From: Cadophora sp. MPI-SDFR-AT-0126
Taxonomy: Eukaryota > Ascomycota > Leotiomycetes > Helotiales > Ploettnerulaceae
NCBI GenBank assembly: GCA_020747065.1
Contig: JAGMVK010000011.1
Span: 558,001 to 622,000, forward strand
Length of the DNA stretch: 64,000 bases
Direction of reading: 5' to 3'
The translations under genes were made by a program, and so were the position numbers. The stretch's first letter is position 1. Every line of letters starts with the position of its first letter. The notes under the pieces were generated by a model that saw only the letters and a program-made list of their open reading frames with translations, ran no database searches and was not told the origin of the DNA. This document shows, piece after piece, positions 11,577-23,478 of this stretch.

Positions 11577-11941
11577 CTAATGAACATCGCATGATCTCCA
11601 TACATACGTTCAAATTCGAATGAATCGGTGCGGTACACAGCTGACCAAAAACTCAAGCGATCCAACTTGCCCCCAATATTATTTTTGAGAAGCAACAACG
11701 ATAGTCCTGTTTTCCCTACCCTGCTTTCTCCACGCTGCTCCCGGTTTCTATTATTAAATCCTACAAAGTGGGCCAGGCCGCTAGGAAGTGGAGCGGTACT
11801 CCTATGCTCCAACATGTTTGAGCCCGAAGATATTATACCCGGATCAGTAAGCCTGTTCTGCTCCCAAAATTCATACATCGAAATCGTTCAATCGTTCAAT
11901 CGTTCAATCGTTCAATCGCTGTAGCGAAATTGAGCAAGTCC
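11577..11941. other. Short convergent intergenic region
   Basis: Spacer between the 3' ends of the membrane-protein and methyltransferase genes, which converge here. It contains the 8-bp tandem repeat listed separately. Confidence 0.6.
11883..11914. repeat. Four perfect copies of an 8-bp repeat
   Basis: The unit ATCGTTCA is repeated four times without change, followed by a partial ATCG. It lies about 28 bp beyond the stop of the methyltransferase gene, in the shared 3' region. Confidence 0.95.
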
Positions 11942-13182
11942 TCATGCTGTTACTACAGCAGAGGTTCCTCCTGGTTTCTGACCCCAACAGACAGTTCTGT
12001 ACAAAATCAGATTCTTTCCTTATCGAAAGATTTTAGGCGAACTTACACATCTTGATATGCATGGATATTCTTGTTCCTCAGATCTCTTCTTATATGTGCA
12101 CACAGAACTTCGACCTCTTCACTCCTCCACTAAACCACTCACTCATCAGCACATGCCCAATTGCCCAGTCACACAGCTCGTCAACTCACCCCTAGGTATT
12201 TCGTCATCAAAAACATCGCCCATCCATTAATCCCCTCATCCCAGCCCAACCTATTATAAGCCCCAATCTCCTTCATCTTTTTATTAGCAGGCCACGGACC
12301 AATTGGCCATTTGAACGTTCTCCTCTGGACGTTCACAAACCCCGCATTCTCCATGATGTCCTTACTCTCCTCCGCAATCTTGAAGCTCTTCCCGAATTTC
12401 TCTCCACACTCCCACGCTATCGGTCCCCAACTCTCCAGCGACGTCCCCTTGATAGAGTCATCTTCCGATTTTGGTATTACTGAGATTTCTGTCTGTTCAA
12501 ACCAGCCACCAGGCTTCAAGTGGTCAAGTACAGAGGAATAGAGAGCAGGATAGTCGGCTACAGAGCCGTATATACAGCGTGCATGCACGAAATCAAATGT
12601 ATTTTTCGAGAATGTCCAAGGCAGTGTGAAATCGTCTATCTGGAACTCGAGATTCGGGGGAACATCGGTAGGTTGGATGGGGGAGAGGTCTGTCGCTACG
12701 ACCGAGGCCGAAGGATACGAATCTGCTACATCGATTGCCCAGATCCCAGTGCCTGTTCCAAGGTCAAGGATGCGTTGAGGGTTATCTCCTATGGGCGCGA
12801 GGAAAAGCTTGCCATCTAGAGAAAGGTTGAAGATGTGGTGGAAGAGATCGAGGTTCTCTTGAGCTGTATCATCGTTTGGACCCCTGGCGCGATGCCCATG
12901 TCAATATACAGATCCTCGAACGATATCGGAAGAAGTTTACCAGTATGTCCCGGCGCGATAGCTGTGGTACCGCCGCCCATTTTCGTACACATGTCTGGTA
13001 ATCGCAGAGTACAGCGATGTTGTTTCCGAGGCCGCATCGCTGTCGCCGCCGTACGACGAGTCGTTGTCGTCGAAGTCATCTACGTGCAGTGGCACTTCTG
13101 CCGGAGTTTGACCTGGAGGAGGTGGATTTCCTTGTGATTGTGACTGCGGGGTCGCATCAGGGGTATCACTCGCGCCGGCCAT
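11942..13182 (-). CDS. LaeA-like class I SAM-dependent methyltransferase
   Basis: Four exons (13182-12941, 12883-12190, 12129-12047, 11996-11942) give 357 residues, and all intron phases agree. The N terminus is disordered and acidic, then SLYSAITRHVYENGRRYHSY leads into the fold, a signature of this fungal family. SAM motif I is ILDLGTGTGIWAID at about residue 119. Later come a PGGWFEQTEI motif, KYLG-WRSEEV across intron 2, and a C-terminal VCWGQKP that matches the family's closing strand. The terminal two exons are short and easily missed. LaeA itself is a nuclear regulator of secondary metabolism, but many paralogs methylate metabolites, so the substrate is open. A P450 gene on the same strand lies 734 bp upstream. 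Confidence 0.9.
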
Positions 13183-13916
13183 GGCGTAGTTCTCCCTGGA
13201 TACGTAGGACGTTGTGTTCCTGCAGGAGGAGAGAATTAAGCTTGTATAATGTGATAAATCATTAAAATATAGACATTACGGGCGATATGAGGTATTTAGA
13301 GGTGGAAGGGGACTCGAAGGACGTCGGCGCCACGAGCTAGAGCAGCCACTCTTTCTTATTGCCATGCCCGGACTCGGCAGGCAAAAACGCTCGTTCCCGC
13401 ACGCTGGCGTGGAGATTAGTGAGTCTGTTAGTGGGTGCGAAGATAGCTTCAGTGTTAGAGACACGTTTGGTTGTTAGATAGGCCTCTCCCCACGTAAAAA
13501 AGCATGTAAGCATCGGCGCGCATTTTCTTTGTGCTACCTGGGACCTCTAATCCTGGCGAAGATCTTGGGTCTTCTCCGTGAGCATCACAAGCAATACTCA
13601 GAGTGAAATTGAGACGAAAAGGAAAGGAAGGCATCTGGAATTGGCCAAGCGGCTCCAAGTAAGCTATGAACTAAGTGGCTTCATAGCGCCGATCAGTCGA
13701 TGATCCGGATGGATCAGATCAATTTGGTACCGGAAGTCGAAGCTCTCATCCGGTTTGTAGATCAACAACTGCCGTGCTGAGCAGATCGATCAACTTGTGT
13801 TGGACAATCTCGAATTGCTGTTCATCAATTTCAGAGTAAACAAAGAATCATGTCATACAGTCATCAATTATGGAAAGATATTCGACTTTCTCCAATGAAG
13901 GCATGCATACATGGTT
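13183..13916. other. Intergenic between P450 and methyltransferase, nothing recognised
   Basis: This 734-bp region holds the 3' flank of the P450 gene and the upstream region of the methyltransferase gene. No clear reading frame, repeat or TATA box was recognised. Confidence 0.5.
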
Positions 13917-15644
13917 CTAATTTCCTTTAACCTTGACCCTTACTCCTTTGGAATCCCACTTCGGATAAGGTACGAGATATGCATGCTTCATTTGGACATC
14001 CGATAGATCTGTCTCATGCAGCTCAAAAGTAAATCGACTAAATATCACGGCAAGGGTAATATAAAGCTCAGCTTGCGCAAGGCTACAAAGCGTCAGAGTC
14101 CCACCAAGAAACCAATTTAAGTTGAAGGGATACTCACTTGATTCCGGCACAGGCTCTCGATCCCTTTCCAAAGGGCACGAAATATCGCTCTAGCCCAGGA
14201 TTGTTAATCCATCGTTCGGGAACGAACTCTTTAGGATTGGGGAAAATAGATTCGTTCATGAGGATATGGACATTCGTCATGGAAACGGGCGTGTTCGGCG
14301 GGATGACCCAGTCTCCATATTTGATCGCAGTGTCGGGCGCAAGTCGAGGATCACGAGTTACAATACCATGAGCAAGTCGAACTCCCTCGTGGACACATCC
14401 ATTGAGATATGGAAGTTGCTCCAATCTATGCCAGTCCAGTGGCTTTGTGGAAGTCGAACCTGCGACAGCCAGTTCTTTTCGCAGATTTCGGAGAATTTCT
14501 GGGGTCTTGCTGATGTGAAAACTGGCTACGGTAAGAGCCCACGAGGTGGTCACAAGGCCCGCTGCTATGATTAGCTGTGCCTCGTCTCCCAAGCGTGCAT
14601 CCGACTTCTCTTCTGTCGGCAGGTCGCTGTTCAGTAATTCGTGGAAGATCGTGGGGTGGTCAACGTGCTTGTGAGCATCATTCAGCCCATCTCGGATCTC
14701 TCTCACTTGACCTGCTAAGTCCTGCATCGCACGTGTAAGAACAATTTCCGTATATGTGATCGGAAGGGACCGGAACCAACCTTTCTCATCCCCACCACAG
14801 GTAAGATCTCAGGCTGCATCTTCTTCACCACCCATTCAGGCATAACATCCAAGACCGGGAATACCCACGAAAAATGCAACGCAAAATGACCGACTGTATA
14901 GATAGCCACGAGAGCCTCATGGAACGTATCCTTGAAATCAGGACTGTCCAAATGATCATAGCTCCTTGCAAAGGCATACTCGGTAATAATATCTGTCGTG
15001 AGGGCCGTCAATGCTCGACTCAGAGGCAGCACTTGCCCATCCTGATACCTTGCCACCTTCCGACAAAACTTCTCGACCTTGTCCAGAATTACAGGCTGGA
15101 AATCTTCTATTTTCTTCACTGAGAACATAGGGCTCATGGCCTTCCTGCGTAGCCGATGGCGTTCATGGTCCGTGGTGGAGAAACTGTCGCTCGCGTAGCC
15201 GAATCGCCCGGAAAAATAGAGGTACTTGTCTCTCTTCCCAGCGCGATTGTAAAGCTGCTCATAATAATCAGGATCATTGATATGTAATTCCGTAGGCGTG
15301 ATACGAATGATTGGTCCTGTCCTCGTGTTACCAACAGATCTGACAGCCAGCCACCCACAGAATTATGCCCGAGGCACGTGGAAAGCTGGGATGCCCATGT
15401 GCATACCATATTTCTTGTGTAGCTCCTGGATTTTGAAAGTAAATTGTCCTTGGAGGATCACATCGTAGTAAAATTCGTACCAGTTCGTGAGCGCAGCAAG
15501 TTTAGGTCCGGGAAAGGCCGCCAGTGGGCTGAGGACCAGCCTGTCAAATGTGACAGCTGCGGCGTAGATGATGGAGCCATAGAACAGGACGAGGGCTAAC
15601 TTCAGCGGAAGGTCCGTCGCTGAGTTCAGGTCTATCATCGCCAT
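13917..15644 (-). CDS. Cytochrome P450 monooxygenase (trichodiene-oxygenase-like group)
   Basis: Four exons (15644-15407, 15316-14781, 14721-14138, 14082-13917) give 507 residues with consistent phases. An N-terminal hydrophobic anchor (about residues 12-35) precedes [19 protein letters not shown] helix K motif (HEGVRL), VPERW and heme-binding [12 protein letters not shown], with Cys at about 449, are present. The tail DSKGVRVKV is typical of the fungal group that includes trichodiene oxygenase. The I-helix reads AAGLVTTSW: the acidic residue expected before TT is valine. I started at the first ATG after the upstream in-frame region that lacks one. The enzyme would sit on the ER membrane and hydroxylate a lipophilic substrate. 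The neighbouring methyltransferase could act on the same product. Confidence 0.92.
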
Positions 15645-17104
15645 ATCGAGGCGTGATAGCAATAGCAATAGCGCCGAGATAATTAGGTTTGCTTGTCTTT
15701 GGAGGGGATCGTCAGGAGATACGACTTCGTAATTGGTATTTGAGGATTCGTGGTGCCCAGACGCGCTAGGCGTAGTCCGTGCTGGCAACAGCCTACCTGC
15801 CAGTGATAAGAAAATGGTTTTGGTGCCTTAGGCTACGACATGAACCCCCACCGGAGAAGCACGGTAACATTATCATCTCGATGGAGATTTGTGATCAGGA
15901 CGGTATTGCTTGCATTAGCTTTGCAGATGACGAGCTTCCTTTTCAAGAATGTGGATGGCTCGAGCCGAGCCGAATATTTGCCGAGATAGGAGAAGCGAGG
16001 GAAGAATCATGACTTCGGAGTGTCCGCTGCGCATCCAATATAATCAGGATGTCTACGTGGCTTTTGTTCGAATTTTTGGGTTACCAATCAGTGATGACAA
16101 AAAGTCTACTCTTCGCTTTCCATTCATCAATTGCCTCAAGTTCAATCCCACATCACGCCTAAGCGAGGATGCCTCAAAAGTCAACATTCAGCCGAAAGAG
16201 TGGTGAGATAGCGGCATGGTAACCTCATCAGTAATCATTCTCGCATACTACACTCAGTTTTGGTTTCGGATACCATTCACAAGGTGCCAGGAGCCAGACC
16301 TTATGAAATCCAGTCCGAACTGGAAAGAGCGAGCAAGTCATATCGCTTTCTCGCGTACTCTGGATTCACTTCAGTGATATTCATCGCTTTTCAGAACTCT
16401 GGCATTGGTATTGGTTTACGCATTCAGAATAGAAAGTTGCTAAATGACTATTCGGGCCTCTTTTATGAATACATTTTAAAATTGTGAGTAGGTGAGAGAG
16501 TTTTGAGGACTATCCCACTTGTTGGCGTTAGACCGGGTCAGACATAAACTGTATTCGCCGTTATTTAGTCCTGTACAACTTTTTATAGGCCAGCTTATCA
16601 TGTCAAGAATGAACTTGGATACAGAGCTTGGACCAATGTCCGAATAGTTTATTGGTATTTCTGGCAAGATGTCTTGTAAAAAGGGATAAATCCAAGTTGC
16701 TCAGCAACCACGTCTAGTGAGCCTCGCCTAAGAAAAGGACCATCCGGGGTATTACTCCTTGTCAAAAGATACAGGTAGTAGTAACATCAATCATAGACTA
16801 TTGGGGCATATCTAGTTGTGTAAATATATCATTAATAGTGCCTTGTATGTTCAAATTTCCGCCTGGGCTGACAATTTGTTGATGCCCAACATACTGACAA
16901 ATAGAAACTAAATACAAACGTATCCACCATATGACGAAATTAAATGAAATATTTATACTTTCATTGACAGCAGTTGTCAAACGTATGTGTTGATGGAGGC
17001 AACTTATTGCTCCATATCCTGTTGTGTACTGAGGTCGGAGGGCATGTCATGAAACATGAATCCTCTCAGCATGCCCTCCACTCACCGTCGAAATGTCTTC
17101 AAAC
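15645..17104. other. 1.5-kb intergenic region, nothing recognised
   Basis: P450 upstream sequence and the 3' flank of the DUF6590 gene. Small frames such as 16260-16487 lack coding character. Confidence 0.45.
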
Positions 17105-18991
17105 TCAGTAACCAAATCGTTTCCGGCTCCATACCAAGTCGAAATCCGTCATGAATTTCCTCCGGGACGACTTGTCAAGCCTCCCAATGAAATGAACCTT
17201 GACATTATGCTCCACGGTGTATATTTTGGCGTAATTAATTCGAGATGCCAGGTCCAGCTTATCACGATGAGTATCAGGAACCATCTTGATAGGTTCTAAC
17301 TCCAGTTTCTCTCCTTTCAGTATTGTCGGTTTACCAGTATAGATGATTGCATGGTCTTTAGCCTTCACACCTGCCTTCAAAGTACCTTGGCCACCGTAGG
17401 TCAAGATGGGTCTTTGGTGAAATGTAAGCCCCTCTCAAAAAGAACTTGAATAGAGAGACACTTACAGGCATTGGCAATGTCCATCGTCACCTGCAGCGAT
17501 GACAAAACGGCGAATTGTTTCATATGTTTTCTGACCCTTATACTTCCCTTCTCTGGGCTGAAACCGCTCTTCTGTCACCACCGTGGCGCTACCGCTGGCA
17601 TTGTTTTGCGTAGACGTTTCCCCTTTGGGCTCCGCCCATAGTACTTTGAATACCTGAACAGATGTCAGTCCACGTATGTAGTCTTCTGCATGGTGAGGAT
17701 TTACATAACAGGGCTTGAAGTAGTATGAGTCGTGAACTTTGTACTCTTCATCTGTTTAGCATACTTTTCCGAACAGCGGTACCGTACGGCTCACCAGGAG
17801 CAAGCTCTTCCTTCCAAGTTGTCTCTGTAAGTGTCGTGATTTTCTTGTGGATACTTTTGGGAGGCTGTGGCGTCTTGCTTCCACTTCCACTTTCATTTCT
17901 GTCATTGGTTCCCATGGTTGGTACAACTGTGGCTTCAGGCTCTGGAGCTGAAGATTGGTTAGTCAATACGGAAGAAGGTAAGACACAAGAATAAAAAGAT
18001 TTCGGGGGCTGCATGAGCACACTTGACGTACCCATGCTTCTACCAAGTGGCATGTCGGATCCAGCAATGGGTGGTGGTGAGGGTGCATTGCCTTGTGTGA
18101 AGGACTCCGTCGCGGTGCCAAGGGTCCCTGGTGAATATGGTCCCCTCGTGAAACCGCAGGTTCTAGGAGTTACAGTCTCCATAGAACTGCTCATATGAGC
18201 CTCCTCATTCATCTCAGCTTGGTATTGTGGCTGTCCAGGCTGTTGGTCATAGTTGTTGTATGGCATCTGTGTAAAACCTGGTATCATCAGTAAAGCTTGA
18301 CAGCTGCCGGAACGAAAAGTACCATTCATGCCGGTTGCATATACCCTCCTAAAATCTGCTACAAGGGGTTCCCGCATTGATGGTATGAACTCGGGCGCTC
18401 CCGTGTTGTATACTGTTCGTACGGGACTTTGAGCAATGGCGGTTGGCTGCGATAGCTGGAGATCTTTATGAAGCTCTAGTCAGTAGGGACAAGATGAATG
18501 GTGATAGTGGAAGATATCACTATTTAATTGCGATGTCAAGCTACTTGTGACAAGCGGAGAGCTATTAAGCTCCATGTATTGAAAGCTGGTATTGAGAATG
18601 CTTGCTGAGGAATTCGAAATCGCTGACGTGTTGTCGATCTCTTGATTCGTCTGTGAAGATAGTTGGTATTGGGTGTTTCGTTCATTTTCGTCACATTCTT
18701 GGATGGTGTCATCTGCTGGATCATTACTGGGATCGAAGCCTTCGGTGCTTCTTGGCGCACCGGATGCATATTGACTGTTCCGGTACTGATAAACATATTC
18801 CCCTTTACTTGTTAGTGTCAATAGACAGTTACCGACAAGGACGATAGTGATTGAAACATAATACTTCTTGAATTTATTCGATAGCGTTCCTCTCGGTACC
18901 TTTCAGGAACCCATTCCCAATTGGACCAGTTGTAGCCGTCAGAAGTATCATAGTGGTGTTGAGACCGGTTTCCGTGTCGTTTACTTGACAT
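17105..18991 (-). CDS. DUF6590-domain protein
   Basis: Eight exons are proposed: 18991-18865, 18802-18521, 18475-18323, 18277-18032, 17947-17795, 17751-17705, 17653-17466 and 17411-17105, giving 500 residues. The N terminus holds a short Trp-rich element (WSNWEWVPERYREERYR) followed by YVYQYR, common at the start of such fungal proteins. The middle is disordered and rich in Ser, Pro and Gln. The C-terminal domain has VFKVLWAEPKGE, TYGGQGTLKAGV, KDHAIIYTG and KIYTVEHNVKVHFIG, which I recognise as DUF6590. The introns before exons 2, 3 and 4 are less certain. The third is 45 nt, a multiple of three, so it may be retained (515 residues). Function of the domain is unknown. Confidence 0.85.
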
Positions 18992-19604
18992 AGTTGAGAG
19001 GCTCTAGATAAAACGAAGCATCGGGGATTCCGGAAACCCGTCCTTTGGAATCAGTGTGGGCCGCTTGTCGGATTCCTACAGGCTCCTCAAATAGACAAAC
19101 GAAAATTGAGGCTCAACTTGACCAACTGTCCCTTCACTGAATGCAGTGTAACACATTTTGCTTTTGAAGACGCATACGCAGCTCAATCTGGCAAGGCAGC
19201 TTTGTGAACCATTCAGATTTTGGCAAGTCGTTGCTCATTGGATGCTGACTTCGGGAAAGCCAATGCAGCAATGGCTGGCGCATTAATGCTCAGGGATGTC
19301 TTATCGTATGCAGCCACTACAGCAAATAAGGGGCTTCTTCCACTTATTCAGTGGTGCCGCCCTGGTAGAATTTAATCCCGCGGAAATATGGCTTGCTGGC
19401 AAGCCTTGCGGCATCAGCCGAAAGCAAGGCGGACTAGCGAGAGGAAGCCGTGCCCAACAAATCGAGATATAGTCTTACCCATCACCCAGTAGCAGCCGAT
19501 ATCAAGGACAGTTCACTTATCAGACAATGAATGAGTTCATAGATCGTGCTCCAGCAGCAGCTTGATGAGTTTTCCAACGAATCAATTAAACACGCCAGCT
19601 CTAA
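18992..19604. other. Divergent intergenic region
   Basis: A 613-bp spacer between the divergent DUF6590 and coiled-coil genes, so both promoters lie here. No motif or reading frame was recognised. Confidence 0.5.
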
Positions 19605-20930
19605 ATGGAGTCCAATACTCATGTAAGGTGCCAGCCTACATTCCCATCAATTCGACGGAAGAAAATTCAGCAGGCTCTGAAAGATGATTGGCACCGCAGC
19701 TGGAATGGAAAATCAAGGGGCAAAATGGACAGTTCACTTAAGGAACCCAAACGACGACGACACATAACCCGTGTCATCTCAGAACCAGGAAACATGTACA
19801 TTAAGCGAATGCCATCACCTACAACTTCTGTCGCTGAAAGTCTGCCCTGTCTGCCGAGCATCAGTAAAGACAGAGGAATACCTACTGGAATTCCTCAAGA
19901 TCTTTCAATGTCGTTTATTCCTTCTCGGCTGTCGGTCAATTCCAGGCTAACTTCCGATACCGCCGCCGGTCAGGATGAAGAAGACATATCTTTACCTCTG
20001 AGTGATGATACCACCGAGCTCCAATTGACTACGAGATTCCAGCTAGGATCTTACGAAAAAAATGAATCGCAGCCTGAAGTTTTTGGTGCTTCTAGCTTTC
20101 TCAATACGCAGGGGCCACTTGAGAGATTTCTAGCACAGGACGCGTTCTCCGGGAATGTGGAAGGTCAACAAAACACAAATGCAACAATTCTCCGTCTCCG
20201 CACATTGCGGGCAAATGCTTTACGTCTCCGATCCATGCTTCGCACCAAGCGGAAGCTCCTCCATGACAAGCAGTTAGCAAAGGTTGAAGCGGATGATGCT
20301 TTTATGAGATATGTGCGAGAGCACATGTTTGCTTCCGAATCCTCTGTTGACAGTATCCGATTCGACGTTCTTCGCGAGCTTTTTGATACTATGCAAGAGA
20401 CTCGCAACATATATGGACCTTTGCAGGAGGACTACAACGAAGCCGAGGAGACCCTCGATGATACTGAATTTGAATTGGGCATGGTAGAAGGGCGTTTTCA
20501 CAAAACAACGATACCCAGCAGCCCCGAAACATCAATTCCCATCGAAAGCCAGCTATCTCCTCTAGCTTCAGGGTCTCTAACGGATAGCAGCTCTGAGGCT
20601 GGAGAGGAAACCCATCCACTTCATTCCCAACTTCTATCACGACTTGGAGATTTAGATATCGCAACCGAAAGACTAGGTAGTATGAGACAAGAGTACGAGA
20701 ACCTTCTTTCAGATCAAGAATCTAGATTTAAGGTCGGCTACGGTCTTCCAGAGAGTTTGAGATCTAGATTGGCCGAGCTTCCGGAACGGCAACTGGAGTT
20801 AGAGGAGGACATTGCAGAAGTCGAGAAGGATGTTGAAAAGCTTCATTCAGATTGCTTGGCCGCGGGACTTCTCGTCAATGATGATGGTAAGGGTGGTAAT
20901 GCTTCAGATGCTGGGAAACATGAGATTTGA
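19605..20930 (+). CDS. Coiled-coil hypothetical protein, possibly C-terminally truncated
   Basis: A single open frame of 441 residues starts at ATG 19605. The N terminus is basic (RRKKIQQALKDDW). A Ser/Pro-rich disordered region follows, then three helical coiled-coil stretches at about residues 190-240, 255-290 and 345-425, with heptad-like LRLRTLRANALRLRSML and ERQLELEEDIAEVEKDV. Fungal proteins of this layout are known only as hypothetical. The frame stops at TGA 20928-20930. Beyond it the same frame continues for 15 codons to a second stop and then stays open to about 21120 (contains VDWKVATPKLDF). The original C terminus may therefore have been lost. No intron was needed. Confidence 0.75.
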   Translation: MESNTHVRCQPTFPSIRRKKIQQALKDDWHRSWNGKSRGKMDSSLKEPKRRRHITRVISEPGNMYIKRMPSPTTSVAESLPCLPSISKDRGIPTGIPQDLSMSFIPSRLSVNSRLTSDTAAGQDEEDISLPLSDDTTELQLTTRFQLGSYEKNESQPEVFGASSFLNTQGPLERFLAQDAFSGNVEGQQNTNATILRLRTLRANALRLRSMLRTKRKLLHDKQLAKVEADDAFMRYVREHMFASESSVDSIRFDVLRELFDTMQETRNIYGPLQEDYNEAEETLDDTEFELGMVEGRFHKTTIPSSPETSIPIESQLSPLASGSLTDSSSEAGEETHPLHSQLLSRLGDLDIATERLGSMRQEYENLLSDQESRFKVGYGLPESLRSRLAELPERQLELEEDIAEVEKDVEKLHSDCLAAGLLVNDDGKGGNASDAGKHEI

Positions 20931-22473
20931 GATGGGGATGAGATTCGCACGGCAAACGATGTTGGTGACTTCTTTTAGCCAATTGCCCCATCTCCCGAAT
21001 CAAGCACGCAGACCATATGCGAAGTCATTCTGCCCAGTGTGGACTGGAAGGTCGCCACTCCAAAGCTTGATTTCAGGAGAAGCACTGCTAAAGTCGTCGG
21101 AGAAATCGAACAGCAATGAATAGCTGGAACAGAGTGTGTCACTGCGGGCTAGTGGTATCTGCTTCAGCAACAGCAGAGGATCGCCGTAATATGTGTGGGA
21201 TACAAAGCTTAATGGAATCACTGCTTCTCGTTTCATTGAGGACATTTGTAGAACATTTGATCGTTATCAATGCTGGTGAGTTGTTTCAATCAGTATATTC
21301 ATCATCTCCATGAATGAACCAAACGATGATTTTAAACTTCTTCGATGAGGCTGTTGCTATCTATTGTCGCCCTCGATCTCGTACTGAGATTCTGCCTATG
21401 CGGCTGTGAACGAACAGCAGCACGAAGGCCCTGCAACATTGCTCACCCTGCACTGATATTACTAAAAGCGGCGTCCTTTTTGATCACCGCCAGGGAGCTG
21501 AAGTGCCTAGATTGCAAATGGTCAGAATCCTGAATAGGAGTCCTTGAGGAAGGCTGAAAGCCTATTCATGAGAGGACTATGACGGCTCTGTTAAAACCAT
21601 ACTGGAGTAGTTGACTGGTCATGCGAGAAGTCGGTGCGACGTAAGGGACCTATAATAGGCTGAAACCAAGTATCATGCAACCATGATTCCAAGAAACAAA
21701 TATACAGTCGAACCGAGATGCTTGTGACATTGCGCAGTGTAACCACACCAGAAGTTTATGGCCAGTAGATAAGCAGGGGTCAAGACCTCTCAGACCACCA
21801 GCTTCCGTTCTCCCTGCACCCAGCCTTACGTGCGTCTTACAAAATGATCACTGGTCGATGTCTTGAATGTCACAGGACTTGGTAGAGCCGATGCTTTGAC
21901 TTGCCGACGCCCCTGCGATAAGTGATGCTAGGAATCACAATTTTGGCTCAGATGTCAACCATTCAACCATTTCAAGCTTTCATTAATCAAGCAAATTCGG
22001 TTATTCGGAGACTCCACGAGGACCAGGTCGTCCACATTTCTGTGCGAAACATGCCACTTTGCGATGAAGCACGCTGAGTTCTCACCCCAGTGCATCGAAA
22101 GGCTCATCAAAATGTGACTGAGGAGCCAAAAGCAGTAGAATTCGAATCGACCAGTCGACATCATCTCTAGACGCCATTGTAGGAATACTCGTATCGGCGA
22201 TGGTGAGTCAGCCAAGAAGTCAAAATAACTAGTACCAAAGGATGAAGAAGCCATCTGGTTGCTAATAAGTTGAAAGATATGCTACATGCCTCGCTTCTGC
22301 TCCAGTGTATTGCCTTTATCTAATCCGACGCTCTGGCGGCAGAGGCTTGACTCCTCCCACGTGTTCAGCTTCGCAAACACCAATGGAAATTGCGACGACT
22401 TTGGTACCACAGAAACGTGGAGCCAACAAACAGGTCCCATCTATCTCAGCCTCTTCAGCTTCAGCACGCCACT
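20931..22473. other. 1.5-kb stretch with possible lost C terminus of the upstream gene
   Basis: The first about 190 bp keep an open continuation of the coiled-coil gene frame after two stops. The rest shows no gene I can support. A 62-codon frame at 21345-21533 was considered and rejected. Confidence 0.4.
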
Positions 22474-22716
22474 TCATACAGTCGATCTCCTATCGTGTAA
22501 TTTGCTCATAGACTTTCGGATTCTCCTTTGAGATTCCTCGCGAGACTTCAGAATACCACGGCATCTTCTGCATGTAGCCCTACAACTATTTGGGTTCGGG
22601 CATCTGTCAACGTGGCCTTGACACATTCGATCAGTGGGGTTGAGTTTGAGGACGGGGTGGCCGGGGCACTTGCGCCTCTTCTGTTCTGATGCTTGTTTGG
22701 AGCTTTTGCTGCCCAT
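22474..22716 (-). CDS. Small Cys/His-rich protein, probable zinc-binding, MG-type N terminus
   Basis: An 80-residue frame starts ATG-GGC (MGSKSSKQ), a pattern compatible with N-myristoylation. The body is basic. It carries two C-x-G-H motifs (CPGH at about residues 17-20, CQGH at about 32-35), then HVDRCPNPNSC and C-R-R-C, giving up to eight Cys/His ligands. That spacing suggests a small zinc-binding fold. A second, damaged relative lies about 0.8 kb away on the same strand at 23479-23727, sharing the MGS..SK start, a C-x-G-H and the HV-x-x-CPN-x-x-SC core. Conservation between the two is the main argument that this is a real gene. Function unknown; no named family is claimed. Confidence 0.5.
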   Translation of the reverse strand: MGSKSSKQASEQKRRKCPGHPVLKLNPTDRMCQGHVDRCPNPNSCRATCRRCRGILKSREESQRRIRKSMSKLHDRRSTV

Positions 22717-23478
22717 AGCTAGGTGCGATGACTACGAGCTGTTTTGAGTGCAGACGTTTGTTCGAGAAGCGAAGGATTGAGGCTGTGTTCTGATGAGGGT
22801 GCCAAACTCTTGTCGAGAATTGCGCTGTTAGGATTACCTCTCGATAGGTATCAACTGCCGCGACTTGAGACTTGGGGTGAGCTTCAGTGGAGAGGTTGAA
22901 ACCCTAAGATCGATCTCGACAGAGTAGCTGTATGAAGAGGAAACTCCAAGGGTGTGCAGATATCCCAGTATTTGACTTGGAGAGAAGCTTGGATTGTACT
23001 GAAAAATGAGGTACTGGACTCACAGCTTGTGTCATCAAGGGGACTTGTGTCGCAGCACTACCCTGAGGACGGTGAATCATCATGGTGAAGCTTCTCGATT
23101 CACAGAGACGTACGGTGCAATTTTAGAGCCCCAGATTTGATTTGATTTGATTTTGAGTTTGAGTTTGAAGCTGCATATATAATTAATTTGGGTACATATT
23201 CATTTGTTCATTTGCCAAGTGGGCGAGAAGTGAGGTAAGCGAAGTCAACAAAACAAGCGGGGTATCCAATTCTTTCCACTTTTCTACTTCGCCGCGCTCC
23301 TGGTTACCGCATCATCAGTCACACTTCCTTGTTCATCAAACATTTATAGGTTTTTGTTGGTACATGAATTACAGTAATGGATTCACCAGCATGTCATTTC
23401 GCTCTCCAAGGCTCAAGGGATCATGGCGCTGTAAGGCGGGGAAAATCGGTGAATGGCGGGGTAATTGCTATGTTCCAC
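22717..23478. other. Intergenic between the related small Cys/His-rich loci
   Basis: A short run of GATTT/GAGTTT repeats is seen at about 23134-23168. No other feature was recognised. Confidence 0.5.

Noticed and set aside
11942..19000. A complete secondary-metabolite gene cluster
   Set aside because: Methyltransferase and P450 are adjacent, but no polyketide, peptide or terpene synthase, transporter or pathway regulator is present nearby.
21345..21533. 62-codon plus-strand frame with a hydrophobic start and several cysteines, like a small secreted protein
   Set aside because: No TATA or leader, no convincing cleavage site, and it lies in decayed sequence behind the coiled-coil gene. Composition alone is not enough.
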